Positions 22,580-31,472 are shown, counted from the first letter of the stretch. The stretch is DNA of 64,000 nucleotides from Aureimonas sp. SK2 (GCF_029813115.1 NZ_JAPZDS010000009.1:124001-188000); one strand, 5' to 3'. Notes: generated by a model not told the origin, from the sequence alone. Numbers and translations are program-made.

Positions 22580-25011
22580 CGAAGGCCTCCTGCGGTGCGG
22601 GCTTCGGCGAGCGCGCGGTTGAGGTCGTCGACGGCGCTGCGAGTGCCCTGGAAGGCAGCCGTCCGGCTCCCGACGTTGAAGTTCACGTTCACGGTGTCGG
22701 TCGAGCCGCCGCCGCGCTTGAGTTCCCAAATCCTGTCCATGTCGAGCGTGCGGCCGTCCGACATAAGTGCGTCGCCCGTGCGGACCGGGATCTCGGGCGC
22801 CTTGGGCTTGGCGGCTAGCGCGGCGAGGTGGCGGTCGTGGAGAGCGTTGTTACTGTTCCGCAGGTTGGTCAGCGCGTCGTTGAACTCCGCGTCGTCGCGG
22901 GCCTGCATGCCGCTGTACTCGTAGAACTTCTGGCCCGCCCATTTGCCGACCTGCGCACCCGCCCACGCGGCGCCCGCAAGCAGCGCGATCTGGGGGATCA
23001 TGCGTGCGAGGTTGGTCATGGAGCCGACGATGCCCGTCAAGAAACCCTGAATCCCTGCGCCGAGGGTACCTGCCATGCCCATGGCGAACAGGCGCCCGAA
23101 CCCGGTGATGAGCAGGCCGATGGTCGTCACCATCACGTTGAGGATACCAGAGATCCGGAGAAGGCCGAGGAACAGGGCGAACTGCAACGGGTCCATGCCC
23201 AGCAGCGCGCGCACCGGGGTGGTCGCCCAGATGACCCAGTCGAGCACGCCCCGGAATTTCTCCCAAGCGCCTTTCATAGCCTCCCAGAAGCGAAGAGCCG
23301 CCGTCCGGAGGAGCACCAGCTCGGCCTTGAACTTCGCGATCGTCGGCGACTCGACCTGCGCGCTGTCCCCGTCGCGAAGGACCTCCCAGACGTCGGCGAA
23401 CGCCTGCCGGATCGGGCGCAGGAACTCGGCGACGCGGGCCTGGAAGGCGGCGATCTTCGCCTCGATCAGCGCCATCGCCTGCTCGGCGGAGAGCTGCGAG
23501 AACGCGAGCAGCGCGGCCACGCTGTCGATGACCGCCTGCTTCAGGACTTCCACGACCGCGAGGACGACGGCCTTCGCGGCGTCGAACTGGGGCGGGAGAG
23601 CCGCGATGTAGGCGGGCAGCTTGCTGACGATGCCCACGATCGCCATCACGCCGTCGCGCATTACGATGATCCAACCGTGCTGGACAACGTGGTCCAGCCC
23701 GAGAAACGCCGCCCAGACTTGGGTGAGGATCGACAAGAAGCCGACCCACCCGCGAGCGAGGGCACCCACGAGGCCGCCCCCGCCGGAGCCCACGAGCGTC
23801 GTCAGCACGGCGATCGTCGCGTGGATCGCGCGCATCACCTCGTACACCCAAGAGCGTTCGATGCTGATGTAGTCGCCCGCAAGGTAGCGGCCGACGTCGG
23901 CGAACACCCCGAGCAGCGTGTGCATCGACCGGACGACGTAGCCGGACATCATGGGAATGATCCGCAACACGCCGACTGCGCCGCGCATGGACTTCATCAC
24001 GCGGTCCCAGCCGCCAGCGAAGTGCTTGGCGAAGACCTCCCGGTTCTTCGAGATCCACTCGGCCAGCGCCTTCGTGGTCTGCGTGAAGCCGGGCATCAAG
24101 TGACGCGAGACCGCCAGCGCGAGGCCGCGGAAGCTGAGCACGAGGTCGTTGATGGCGGACTTGAACTCTCCGACCATCTTGACGTCGGCATCGGTCGCAA
24201 TGGCGCCGAATCCCTTCGCCCGTTCGGACGCGGCCGCGATGCTGGCGGCGCCGCCTCCATCCATGAACTTCTGCATCTGGGCGCCGTCGTCACCGAAGAC
24301 ATCGGCGAACGCCTTGGTCCGGTCCTTCGCCGAGAGCCGCTTCGTGGCGAGGTCGAGGTCCTTTAGGACGTCGACGGTGTCGCGCACCTTTCCGGATGCG
24401 TCCGTCGCCTCGACGCCCATCTTTTCGAAGAGGGCCGCACTCTCGCCTCCCGCCGCCGCGTCGCGCAGCTTGTCCCGGAGGGAGGTGACCGCCGCCTCTG
24501 CCTTCCCGGCCTCGAACCCGAATGTGGTCGCCGCACCGGACAGGCCAGTCGCGTTCTCGCGGCTCGCGCCCGTCTCGGTCTCGGCGACCTGCTGGTTGTT
24601 GACGGTGTTGACGGCAATCGCCGCCGAGCCGCCTCCGACGAGGGCGCCCGCGCCAAGCCCGGCGACGCCCGCGACGGCGACGCCCGCCGCCGTGCCCGCG
24701 ACGGCAATCGCGGCGAGGATGGCTAGGAATTTCGCTCCCGTCACGGCCATGCGGACGCCCGCGCGGGTCGCCGCTCGCGTCACGCGGTCGAGGGCGCCGG
24801 ATACCTTCTTCAGGGCGGCGGCCGTCGCGCGGATCATCAACTGCGTCGCGGGACCGAAGGCATGCCTCAGGGCACGGCCAGCCGCGCGGGCGGCGTTCGC
24901 GACGGCGCCCGCCGCCTGCTTGACCTTCCGCGCGAACGCAACCAAGCCCGCCGCAGCCTGGGTGAGGCCCGTGAGCTGGAGGAGCGCGCTGATGGTTGAG
25001 GAGATGCTCAC
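22576..25011 (-). CDS. Tail tape measure protein, 811 aa
   Basis: GTG at 25011 overlaps the T-frame stop. The protein is long, helical and Ala/Gly-rich, with hydrophobic segments at about 95-135 and in the C-terminal third (about 640-720). These are typical of tape measure proteins that set tail length and may cross the host membrane. The chaperone frameshift pair lies immediately upstream, as expected. At 811 residues the predicted tail is of roughly lambda size. Confidence 0.88.
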   Translation of the reverse strand: MSISSTISALLQLTGLTQAAAGLVAFARKVKQAAGAVANAARAAGRALRHAFGPATQLMIRATAAALKKVSGALDRVTRAATRAGVRMAVTGAKFLAILAAIAVAGTAAGVAVAGVAGLGAGALVGGGSAAIAVNTVNNQQVAETETGASRENATGLSGAATTFGFEAGKAEAAVTSLRDKLRDAAAGGESAALFEKMGVEATDASGKVRDTVDVLKDLDLATKRLSAKDRTKAFADVFGDDGAQMQKFMDGGGAASIAAASERAKGFGAIATDADVKMVGEFKSAINDLVLSFRGLALAVSRHLMPGFTQTTKALAEWISKNREVFAKHFAGGWDRVMKSMRGAVGVLRIIPMMSGYVVRSMHTLLGVFADVGRYLAGDYISIERSWVYEVMRAIHATIAVLTTLVGSGGGGLVGALARGWVGFLSILTQVWAAFLGLDHVVQHGWIIVMRDGVMAIVGIVSKLPAYIAALPPQFDAAKAVVLAVVEVLKQAVIDSVAALLAFSQLSAEQAMALIEAKIAAFQARVAEFLRPIRQAFADVWEVLRDGDSAQVESPTIAKFKAELVLLRTAALRFWEAMKGAWEKFRGVLDWVIWATTPVRALLGMDPLQFALFLGLLRISGILNVMVTTIGLLITGFGRLFAMGMAGTLGAGIQGFLTGIVGSMTNLARMIPQIALLAGAAWAGAQVGKWAGQKFYEYSGMQARDDAEFNDALTNLRNSNNALHDRHLAALAAKPKAPEIPVRTGDALMSDGRTLDMDRIWELKRGGGSTDTVNVNFNVGSRTAAFQGTRSAVDDLNRALAEARTAGGLR

Positions 25012-25666
25012 GGCGTGATGGCCTTCCAGGCTGCCTTGTCGCCGTTGGTGCCAACGGCGGCGGCGACGGCCGCGAGATACAGGTCCGCCCGGTCGTCATC
25101 CGCCCGGCGGCGGGCTTCCCAAGCGAGTTGCTTGGGCGACAGAGAGCCGGGGTCCGGCATGCCCGCCGCCCGAAGCCGCGAGGCGACGGACACGAGGACC
25201 GTTAGCGTGTCGTCGGCTAGGCGGCCTTGCGGATACGCTTGCCGGCGGGCGCCGCTGCCGGGGCTTCGGCCATCCCGGCGACGCCCGCCAGCTTGGTCAG
25301 CCGAGCGAAAAAAGGCTCGATGCCCTCCGGTGCCGTCAGTTGGATCGTCGCGTGGACGAGCGGGATGAGGACGTCGTCCGGCAGGCGCGCGATGACCGCC
25401 TCATAGTCCGCCGACGGCTTGCCCGCCGCCGCCGCCACGAGGGCGGCGACCGCCTCGGGGCCGCTGTCGAGGAGGACGTCGAGGATGGAGGCCTCATCGG
25501 CCTCGCCTCCGATGAGCGCCGCCTTGAGCGCCGGAAAGCGCCGCAGGATCCGCAGGCACTCCACGAGCGTGACGGGGCGCAGCGGCACGGTCAGGGCGCC
25601 GGCCGTGACGGGCTGGAAGCCGGACGAGGCTACGGCCTCGAGCTGGGCGAGAAGGTCGTCTGTCAA
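25008..25666 (-). CDS. Tail assembly chaperone GT, made by -1 frameshift, about 219 aa
   Basis: The 149-codon G frame (25666-25217) contains T_TTT_TTC at 25313-25307 in the correct phase (codons CCT TTT TTC). A -1 slip there enters an open frame with no stop until 25008, adding 99 residues to the first 120. The downstream frame also has a GTG at 25193, but with a poor ribosome-binding site. This is the gpG/gpGT strategy known from lambda and other long-tailed phages; the T part recruits the tail tube protein to the tape measure. I checked the intervening codons by hand. Confidence 0.8.
25217..25666 (-). CDS. Tail assembly chaperone G, 149 aa
   Basis: ATG at 25666 follows GGAGGGGATACC. The protein is helical and acidic with an Ala/Pro-rich, basic tail (APAAAPAGKRIRKAA). 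It lies between major tail protein and tape measure. It is the unshifted product; the GT form shares residues 1-120. G proteins coat the tape measure before tail tube assembly and are absent from the virion. Confidence 0.82.
   Translation of the reverse strand: MTDDLLAQLEAVASSGFQPVTAGALTVPLRPVTLVECLRILRRFPALKAALIGGEADEASILDVLLDSGPEAVAALVAAAAGKPSADYEAVIARLPDDVLIPLVHATIQLTAPEGIEPFFARLTKLAGVAGMAEAPAAAPAGKRIRKAA
25307..25313 (-). promoter_or_regulatory. Slippery heptamer T_TTT_TTC for -1 frameshift
   Basis: On the minus strand the zero frame reads CCT TTT TTC GCT. The six-T run allows re-pairing of both tRNAs one base back. GC-rich sequence downstream (CTGGCGGGCGTCGCCGGGATGG) could fold into a stimulatory hairpin. 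Confidence 0.75.
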
Positions 25667-25733
25667 GGTATCCCCTCCAGGATGGTGATGATGTCGGGCC
25701 GGGCGGTTCGCTCCGCCCGGCGGTGGGCGGCGG

Positions 25734-26546
25734 TCAGGTCTTGGGAATGACGACCACGCGGCCGTATTCCTGCCCGGCGGGCTTGCCGTTCACGGCGTAG
25801 ACGGAGCCGTTCAAGCCGAAGTTCGAGAACTCGTCGCCGCCCACGAAGGCGAAGCCCTCGGACGGGCGCAGCTCGACATCCCAGAACTCGGCCAGCCAGT
25901 TGAATGGGCCTTCCGCGCCGAGTTCGCGCCACGTGAGCTTGCACCGGAGCCCCTGCGTCGAAAGGATGCCGAATGCCTGCCGGGCCGCCGACTCCGGAAT
26001 GGCCGCCGCCGAGAAGGTGATGGCGATGTTGGTGGTGACCGCGCCGTCGGGGATGCGGATGACCTCGAGGCGACCGGAGGCGACGTCGAAGGTGTAGTGG
26101 ACGTTCAGCTCGTACGCCTTCGGCGTCCCGGACGCGCCGTCCGTCACCGACGCGACCGTCGCGTCGAAGGCTTCGAGGTCGAAGATGTCGCCGACACGCG
26201 GGTCCTCGAACTCGAGGGTCGTGGACTCGATGGCGGTCTGGACCAGGTTGCTTTCGGCGGATGCCATAAAGAGCGCCGCCAGCGTGTAGCGGTTCATGGT
26301 CGCGAGCGTCATCGACAGGGTCAGGCTGTCGGCGAAGACGGTCTTCTTCCGGAGCCGCGAGCGCGGGAACGACTTCGACCTGAACTCGGACTCGGTCAGC
26401 TCGGTCTCCGAGGAGAACTCCACGACCTCGGAGAACACGAACTCCCGGTCCGAGCCGAGCGGCTTGATGGTGAGCTGCCCACGCGGGCAGAACAGACCTT
26501 CAATCGGGGGCGGCGTGAAGACAGCGGAACCAGAGCTGACGGCCAT
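25734..26546 (-). CDS. Major tail (tube) protein, 270 aa
   Basis: The ATG at 26546 opens a beta-rich protein of the size usual for gpV-like tube proteins. It begins MAVSSGSAVFTPPPIEGLFC and has alternating strands throughout (YELNVHYTFDV, LEVIRIPDGAV, TNIAITFSAAA). It lies between the tail terminator and the chaperones, the canonical position. The C-terminal half has a separate EFWDVELRPSEGFAFVGG segment. It would polymerise around the tape measure to form the tail tube. Confidence 0.8.
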   Translation of the reverse strand: MAVSSGSAVFTPPPIEGLFCPRGQLTIKPLGSDREFVFSEVVEFSSETELTESEFRSKSFPRSRLRKKTVFADSLTLSMTLATMNRYTLAALFMASAESNLVQTAIESTTLEFEDPRVGDIFDLEAFDATVASVTDGASGTPKAYELNVHYTFDVASGRLEVIRIPDGAVTTNIAITFSAAAIPESAARQAFGILSTQGLRCKLTWRELGAEGPFNWLAEFWDVELRPSEGFAFVGGDEFSNFGLNGSVYAVNGKPAGQEYGRVVVIPKT

Positions 26547-26558
26547 GCGGGAAGTCCT

Positions 26559-27074
26559 TTAGCGGTGGGTGTCGGGCCGCCCCTCGGTCGACGTGACCGC
26601 GAGGGCGTACGAAAGGGTGAGGACGCCGTAGACGGCATCGCCGCCCCCAGCACCGAAGCCGGGGGACGTGGTCGTCAGCCGCCATTCGGCGACGGTGAAG
26701 GGCAGGAAGTCCGGCCCCGCGAGCGCGGCCTCGACCTCGACCGACGCGTCGTCGAGCGCCGCCTCGAGGTCGTCCGTCGTGCCGACGTCGACGACCAGCT
26801 CGACCTCGACGACGATGTTCCGGCGAACCCGACGCGGGCGGTTGCCGACATGATCCGACGGCGCGGTCTCGGAGACGACGACCACCGCCATGGGCAAGTC
26901 GTGCGCCTGGAAGTCCCGCAGCTTGCGCGACCCGGCATGCACGCGGCCGCCGACCGACGGCACGGCCGCCTTCAAGCGGTCGATGACGGCGGTGCGGACG
27001 AGGGTGCGAAGGTGAGGCAAGGGCGGCCGGGGTCGGGTGTCTGGTCTCCGGATGGTGACCTTGCCCCGGCGCAA
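26559..27074 (-). CDS. Tail terminator protein (gpU-like), up to 171 aa
   Basis: The only starts in frame near the beginning are TTG codons at 27074 and 27020. The latter gives LPHLRTLVRTAVIDRLKAAV, which looks like the natural first helix, so the true start may be 27020. The domain has the terminator pattern: helix, FQAHDLPMAVVVVSE strand, IVVEVELVVDV strand, central helix with many acidic residues, and a final Y-x-L strand. It would cap the tail tube and join the head. A class B box lies at 27069-27082. Confidence 0.65.
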   Translation of the reverse strand: MRRGKVTIRRPDTRPRPPLPHLRTLVRTAVIDRLKAAVPSVGGRVHAGSRKLRDFQAHDLPMAVVVVSETAPSDHVGNRPRRVRRNIVVEVELVVDVGTTDDLEAALDDASVEVEAALAGPDFLPFTVAEWRLTTTSPGFGAGGGDAVYGVLTLSYALAVTSTEGRPDTHR

Positions 27075-27082
27075 CTTTCGAC
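27069..27082 (-). promoter_or_regulatory. Class B box upstream of the tail terminator gene
   Basis: Minus strand GTCGAAAGTTGCGC, identical to the copy at 31473-31486 upstream of the protease gene. If the box is a promoter, the 27074 start cannot be used, which supports 27020. Confidence 0.55.
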
Positions 27083-27091
27083 ATCGCGCGG

Positions 27092-27442
27092 CTACTTCGC
27101 GTAGAGGGGCACCGAGATCATGACGCCGCCGTCCGGCTCGCAGTCGCTCACGCCGTACGAAACCCCGCCGACGATGATGAAGTCCCGGTTGTCGAATACC
27201 GACTTGAGAGGCCGCCCCGGCGCGAGCCGCTGGGCGTCCGCGACCGCGACAGACAGCGTCGGGCGGGCGTCGGCGATCTGCGCGCCGCTGAGGTCGACCG
27301 GGGCGTACTCCGCGTTGAAGAGCGCGGGGATGCTGACGGGCGTCGGGTCGTCGTGGCGGATCCAGAGGACGGGCGGGGCCGCCCGGTCTCGGAAGGCGGC
27401 CAGGAAGATGCGGGCCATCGGCTGGAGGACGGTGGCGGGCAT
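27092..27442 (-). CDS. Head-tail joining protein (gpFII-like), 116 aa
   Basis: ATG at 27442 overlaps the previous stop (TGATG). Length (117 in lambda) and layout match gpFII: an N-terminal helix, a middle PTLSVAVADAQRLAPGRPLK and then YGVSDCEPDGGVMISVPLY, corresponding to the FII pattern of strand, gd, strand, PDggG. It attaches the tail to the filled head. Confidence 0.72.
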   Translation of the reverse strand: MPATVLQPMARIFLAAFRDRAAPPVLWIRHDDPTPVSIPALFNAEYAPVDLSGAQIADARPTLSVAVADAQRLAPGRPLKSVFDNRDFIIVGGVSYGVSDCEPDGGVMISVPLYAK

Positions 27443-27672
27443 CAGGTGGTGGCCTGCGGGGCGGGGGCTTCGCCCGGCACCTCGGGCTGGGGCGGCTGGG
27501 GTGGCGGCGAGTAGGTGCCGTCGGCGGCTCGGGTCCACCCGATCCAGGCGTCTGCCGCCTTGCCCGTGCGGCGGGTGACGAGCGTCTCGTCGTCGGACGG
27601 CGCGCGGCCGACGACGGCGTTGGTGACGAGGCCGCTCTCGCGGTCGACGACGAGGTACACGGTACCGCTCAC
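27442..27672 (-). CDS. Hypothetical head/tail-module protein, 76 aa
   Basis: It starts MSGTVYLVVDRESGLVTNAV and ends in a Pro/Gln/Ala-rich tail. A beta-hairpin start of this kind is common in small tail-fibre assembly or decoration proteins (GTVYYVVD-type). It is coupled to both neighbours by overlapping codons. Function not assigned. Confidence 0.6.
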   Translation of the reverse strand: MSGTVYLVVDRESGLVTNAVVGRAPSDDETLVTRRTGKAADAWIGWTRAADGTYSPPPQPPQPEVPGEAPAPQATT

Positions 27673-28445
27673 TGGACTGTCTCCCAGACGTAGTAGCGTA
27701 GGCGGACCTCGCCTCGGCCGCCCGTACCGGGCATGCCGTACGACGACGCTCCGCCGCCGCCCCCGGGCGCGCCGCCGTTACCCGCCGCATAGCTGTCGAG
27801 TCCGGCGCCGCCACCGGAACCGTATTCCCAGTGATCGCGGGCATCGAGACCGGACTGACCGTTGACCCCGCCATTGAGCGAGTGCCGCGGGCGGTAGGAG
27901 TTGGACGCGCCTCCAAAGGTCTGCTCGATGGGGTTGTAGTAGGTGCCGCCGCCCGCCCCGGGGCCGCGAGGGCCGTATGCCAACCCCGCGCTGTAGCTCT
28001 GTCCGACAGGTTGCTCAGACCCTGGCATCGCCTGGCCGGGGCCGCCAGATACAAGCCCGCCCGCCGCCTGGACGAAGTTCCCGAATCTTGTCCAGCCGCC
28101 GTTGGCCCCGGGGACCCCTCCAGCACCGATGCTGACGGGCTCCGTGACCCCGAAGTCGTCGGCGGAGAAGGTGTCGACGGCAATGGTGCCGGGCGTCGCG
28201 CCAGCGCCGCCGTACTGCCGGAGCTTCTGGCCGCCGCCGCCCGCGCCGACGCACTCGACCTCGATCTCGAGCGCGGTCGACGGGATGCCCACGAGATAGG
28301 GGGCGGCTAGGGCCGTCGCCTTGTCCCACGTGCCCGACGACAGGATGCGTTCGGCTCCGAGGAAGCGGCGGCGCATGAAGCCGCCGCCGGGCGCCGGGCC
28401 GGAGCCGCCCCCGTCGCCACCCGGCGGATAGCTGGGATTCATCAT
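27669..28445 (-). CDS. Glycine-rich virion protein, 258 aa
   Basis: Starts MMNPSYPPGGDGGGSG; Gly, Ser, Tyr and Asn dominate. The repeated GGG/GAGG pattern and the ending TGGRGEVRLRYYVWETVQ resemble the Gly-rich receptor-binding domain seen in some phage adhesins and fibres. In lambda-like order this place is occupied by small head completion proteins, so the gene is an insertion. It may be a head fibre or adhesin. Confidence 0.65.
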   Translation of the reverse strand: MMNPSYPPGGDGGGSGPAPGGGFMRRRFLGAERILSSGTWDKATALAAPYLVGIPSTALEIEVECVGAGGGGQKLRQYGGAGATPGTIAVDTFSADDFGVTEPVSIGAGGVPGANGGWTRFGNFVQAAGGLVSGGPGQAMPGSEQPVGQSYSAGLAYGPRGPGAGGGTYYNPIEQTFGGASNSYRPRHSLNGGVNGQSGLDARDHWEYGSGGGAGLDSYAAGNGGAPGGGGGASSYGMPGTGGRGEVRLRYYVWETVQ

Positions 28446-28449
28446 CGCG

Positions 28450-28767
28450 TCAGGCCTCCAGCAGCCGGACCGTCGCCGACCCGGAGACCGCGCGGAACGA
28501 CAGCTCGGCGTTGCGGGAGACGGCGTGCGTGGCGGTGCCCTTGGCGTAGAGCAGCAGGCTGCCCGCGTTCGCCGGGCCGCCCACGCCGTAGTAGACGTCG
28601 GCCGAGGTGGTGAGCTGCACGAGGGTCGTCTCCGTGCCGACGGCATGCGACGTCGCCGCGCCCGACGCGACGTCGAACACGGTGACTGGGCCGCCGAGCG
28701 GCATCGCGGGGACAGGGGAGAAGTTCGGGCCGGCGAGAGCCAGCTTTGCGCGGGGCGACGCGGCCAT
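28450..28767 (-). CDS. Small virion-module protein, 105 aa
   Basis: Beta-rich, Ala/Ser/Thr-rich protein (VTVFDVASGAATSHAVGTET, then LVQLTTSADVYYGVGG, LLLYAKGTATHAV). This pattern is typical of short fibre or head decoration modules. It follows the major capsid gene and precedes the Gly-rich protein by four bases, suggesting they act together on the capsid or fibre. No family firmly recognised. Confidence 0.6.
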   Translation of the reverse strand: MAASPRAKLALAGPNFSPVPAMPLGGPVTVFDVASGAATSHAVGTETTLVQLTTSADVYYGVGGPANAGSLLLYAKGTATHAVSRNAELSFRAVSGSATVRLLEA

Positions 28768-28845
28768 CGGTCAGGCTCCGGATGTCGGAAGATCAGGTGG
28801 GGCGGCGCTGGAGGAGGGCGCGCCGCCCCGGGCGATCCGCAGCCG

Positions 28846-29844
28846 TTAGCTGCGGATGTGGACGATCGACTCGATGCGGGTGCAGTAGTGGATCGAGTTC
28901 GACTCGGCGCAGAGGTCGACACCGCGCCCGAAGGGCTTCGGCTCAGCCGACATGTACAGCGGGAGGCCGATGGTGTTCGCCGCCTCTACGGTGTCCGCCG
29001 GCGCGTAGCGGACCTGAAGCAGGCCGTCGAGGTCCGGCACCAGGATGGACTCATCGGGGGCGATGAACCGGATCTCGCCGTTCGGCGTGACGATGTAGCC
29101 GCGGTGGTAGCTGATCACCTCGACGTTCGACGCCAGCATGAAGCCCGCCTCACGCAGGTCCTCGCGGAGCGCAGCGCCGTCGTTCCAGCGGTCGTACGAC
29201 GCCTTGACCGACGCGTGGCCGATGCAGGCCAGGTGGAAGTCCGAACCCTGGATCCACTTCCAGCGGCGCGGACGGAGGTTGCCCAACGCGCGCTCGCCCT
29301 TCTGGACGGCCTTGATGACCTCCGACCTGACATCGGTGTTCGGGTTCGTGAGGTCGATGACGTGGGTCGTCTTCGGCTTCTTGAAGAAGTCGTACCAGTC
29401 GGCCAGCACCGTGCCGTCGGCGTCGAGGAGCAGCCCGTTCAGCGCGCCGGCGCGCTGGTACTCGTGGGTCGTCTCCATGTCGCGACGCATGGCGATCTGC
29501 TTGTCCTCGATCGCCCCGGCGACCGTCTCCATCTCGCTGTCGGAGCCGAAGGCGCGGACGCTCTGGACCTCGGTCGCGAGGACCGAGTCGTAGAGCGGGT
29601 AGTGCGGGACCGGAATGGCCTTCGCCCGGCGGGTGTCGCGCCTGGTCGACTGAGGGGCGGCGCCGCGCGGCTGCGACTGGACGAGTCCGATGACGCCGTC
29701 GCGCTCCTCGATCGTGGCCGTCAGGGTCGTGATGCCCTGGGCGTGCCACTTGAACCAGCGGCCGAGATCCTCGGGGGCGTTCGGCAGCTTGTTGATCGAG
29801 TTCGTCAGCGTGGTGAAGGTGAAGAGATCGGAATGGTTGAGCAC
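28846..29844 (-). CDS. Major capsid protein (lambda gpE family), 332 aa
   Basis: GTG at 29844 (codes MLNHSDLFTFTTLTNSINKL). The length and the N-terminal FTFTTLTNSINKLPNAPE and RAGALNGLLLDADGTVLADW segments are typical of the major capsid protein E family. RRWKWIQGSDF and YHRGYIVTPNGEIRFIAPDE follow in the expected order. It forms the T=7-type shell after processing. It is flanked by the decoration gene upstream, as in lambda D-E. Confidence 0.88.
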   Translation of the reverse strand: MLNHSDLFTFTTLTNSINKLPNAPEDLGRWFKWHAQGITTLTATIEERDGVIGLVQSQPRGAAPQSTRRDTRRAKAIPVPHYPLYDSVLATEVQSVRAFGSDSEMETVAGAIEDKQIAMRRDMETTHEYQRAGALNGLLLDADGTVLADWYDFFKKPKTTHVIDLTNPNTDVRSEVIKAVQKGERALGNLRPRRWKWIQGSDFHLACIGHASVKASYDRWNDGAALREDLREAGFMLASNVEVISYHRGYIVTPNGEIRFIAPDESILVPDLDGLLQVRYAPADTVEAANTIGLPLYMSAEPKPFGRGVDLCAESNSIHYCTRIESIVHIRS

Positions 29845-29882
29845 GGCGTGCGTCTCCTGAAGGATGTGGGGGAGGACCGCGC

Positions 29883-30251
29883 TCAGCGGACCTTGATGCC
29901 GACGGCCGCGAGGGCGGCGACGGCGGAGGCGGCGGCCGCCGGGACGGTCGGGAGCGTCAGCTCGTGGCGCTTGACCTCGGCATCGGACTCGATGACGGCC
30001 GCCTCGACGCCCGTCAGCGGCGCGGCGTCCGTCGCGTCCACGTGGCGGCAGAGGACGAAAGCCGTCTCGGCGCCGACGTACGGGATCGCGAACCCGGTCG
30101 GGTCGCCAGCGACTTCCTCGGCCTCGAGCACGGTGCCCGCCTGGTAGTCGGCGCCTGCCTTGAGGACGACCTTGCCGCGCGAGCGGAAGCCGTTGGCCTC
30201 CGCGAGGAGGAAGGCTTCGTCCGGGTTGTAGGGAGTGAGCCAGTCGGCCAT
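29883..30251 (-). CDS. Head decoration protein (gpD-like), 122 aa
   Basis: ATG at 30251 with CCCCGGAGATATC upstream. The first residues MADWLTPYNPDEAFLLAEAN and the core VVLKAGADYQAGTVL (the L-kaGt-y..GtVlg pattern) match the decoration protein family that stabilises expanded heads. Near its end it reads KVRH-type charged residues. It lies directly upstream of the capsid gene, as in lambda. Confidence 0.82.
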   Translation of the reverse strand: MADWLTPYNPDEAFLLAEANGFRSRGKVVLKAGADYQAGTVLEAEEVAGDPTGFAIPYVGAETAFVLCRHVDATDAAPLTGVEAAVIESDAEVKRHELTLPTVPAAAASAVAALAAVGIKVR

Positions 30252-30294
30252 GTGATGATATCTCCGGGGGAAAGGGGTTCAGCGCGACTGGCGG

Positions 30295-31392
30295 TCAGCG
30301 CTTGTTGAGGGCGGCGTAGAGCGCGCGGGTGTCGAGGATCTCGGTCGCCGCCTGCTTCGGGGCGGGCTTGACCTCCGGCGCGGGCGTCGAGGCGCCACGC
30401 TTGAGGACCTCGGCGCGGACGGCCGTGCGGATCTCCGCGCTGCGGGTGCCGAGAGCCGCGAGGTCGTCGGCGAGCTTCAGGACGTCGGCGCCCCAGGACT
30501 GGGCGACCGACCGGATCGCGGCGAACTGCGAGCGCTCCGCCTTCTCGTCGGCCGTCTCGGCATCCTTGGCCTTATCGGCGGCTTCCTTGTCGGCCTTCGC
30601 CTTCGCGGCCTTCGCCTTCTCCTCGTCGGTCTCGTCCTCGTCGGTCTTCTCGACCTTCGGCTCGGCGGCGCCGAGCGCGCGGAGGCGGACGGCGGCGGCG
30701 CGCGCGGAGATGGCGGCGTCGGTCCCGGCGGGGATGTCGGCGGGAAGGGCGGCGACGGCCTCGTCGGCGGCGGTCTGGGCGGCTTCGGCCGCAGCGAGAA
30801 GGGCTTCGAGGTCCACGGTGTCTTCCTGCTTGGGAGTTGTCGCCGGGTCTGCGAGCATGCGCACGGTCGGCGGGGAATGGGCGGGCTTCGCCCCGGAACG
30901 GACGCTCGCGTTCGGGTCGGCACCGATGGGCACGAGGCTGGCTTCGAGCAGCGTCCAGCGCGTCGCGCGCGCCAGCGGAACGTCGCCCGTGCGGGCAACC
31001 AGCTCGTATTCATGCACCACGTACCCGGCGCTCAGGTTCGGGTGGAAACCCTCGGCCATCTCGGCGACGATCTCAGCCCGGCTCGGCTTCACGCGCGCCG
31101 AGATGACGATGCAGTCGCCCAGCCCGGCGACGGTCTCCGCGCGGATCTCGTCGACCTGCCCGAGGTGATGCTCGATGCCCCACGAGCAGTGGCTGTCGAG
31201 GAGCGGCATCCCCCGCGCGCGGGAGAGGTCCACGCCGGAGGTCAGCAGGACCTCGTCGACCTCGATGTAGTCGTCGCCCGTCGGGGCCGGGATCCAAGTC
31301 CTGACCGGATGCTCGCTGGTGAGGATCGCCTGGAAGGTCCGGGCCTCCACGACGACGCTCGACGGCCCGCGCGAGAGGGCGCGGGTCGACAT
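30295..31392 (-). CDS. Prohead protease with C-terminal scaffold, 365 aa
   Basis: The protease domain (1-190) has the U35-type catalytic pair His68 (LLDSHCSWG) and Ser121 (NLSAGY), followed by the LLEASLVPIGADPNA segment. Residues 200-300 are a Lys/Glu/Ala coiled coil suited to internal scaffolding, so one gene provides both C- and Nu3-type functions. ATG 31392 is preferred: the GTG at 31425 lies inside the T-tract of a terminator. The order protease-decoration-capsid is lambda-like, but cargo genes separate it from the portal. Confidence 0.85.
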   Translation of the reverse strand: MSTRALSRGPSSVVVEARTFQAILTSEHPVRTWIPAPTGDDYIEVDEVLLTSGVDLSRARGMPLLDSHCSWGIEHHLGQVDEIRAETVAGLGDCIVISARVKPSRAEIVAEMAEGFHPNLSAGYVVHEYELVARTGDVPLARATRWTLLEASLVPIGADPNASVRSGAKPAHSPPTVRMLADPATTPKQEDTVDLEALLAAAEAAQTAADEAVAALPADIPAGTDAAISARAAAVRLRALGAAEPKVEKTDEDETDEEKAKAAKAKADKEAADKAKDAETADEKAERSQFAAIRSVAQSWGADVLKLADDLAALGTRSAEIRTAVRAEVLKRGASTPAPEVKPAPKQAATEILDTRALYAALNKR

Positions 31393-31426
31393 CAGGGCGG
31401 CGGTCGGGGTGGCGGGCTGCGGCACG

Positions 31427-31456
31427 AAAAAGGCCTCACGAAGGGATCGTGAGGCC
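31427..31456 (-). terminator. Strong Rho-independent terminator upstream of the protease gene
   Basis: On the minus strand GGCCTCACGA, five bases, TCGTGAGGCC, then TTTTT. It stops transcription arriving from the cargo gene at 31547, so the protease operon needs its own (class B) promoter or antitermination. Confidence 0.85.
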
Positions 31457-31472
31457 AGTCAGCCGCCGCCCG

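Noticed and set aside
25008-25193. Independent 61-aa gene between tape measure and chaperone
   Set aside because: GTG start has a poor ribosome-binding site, and the frame is continuous with the -1 shifted G gene, so it is better explained as the T part of GT.
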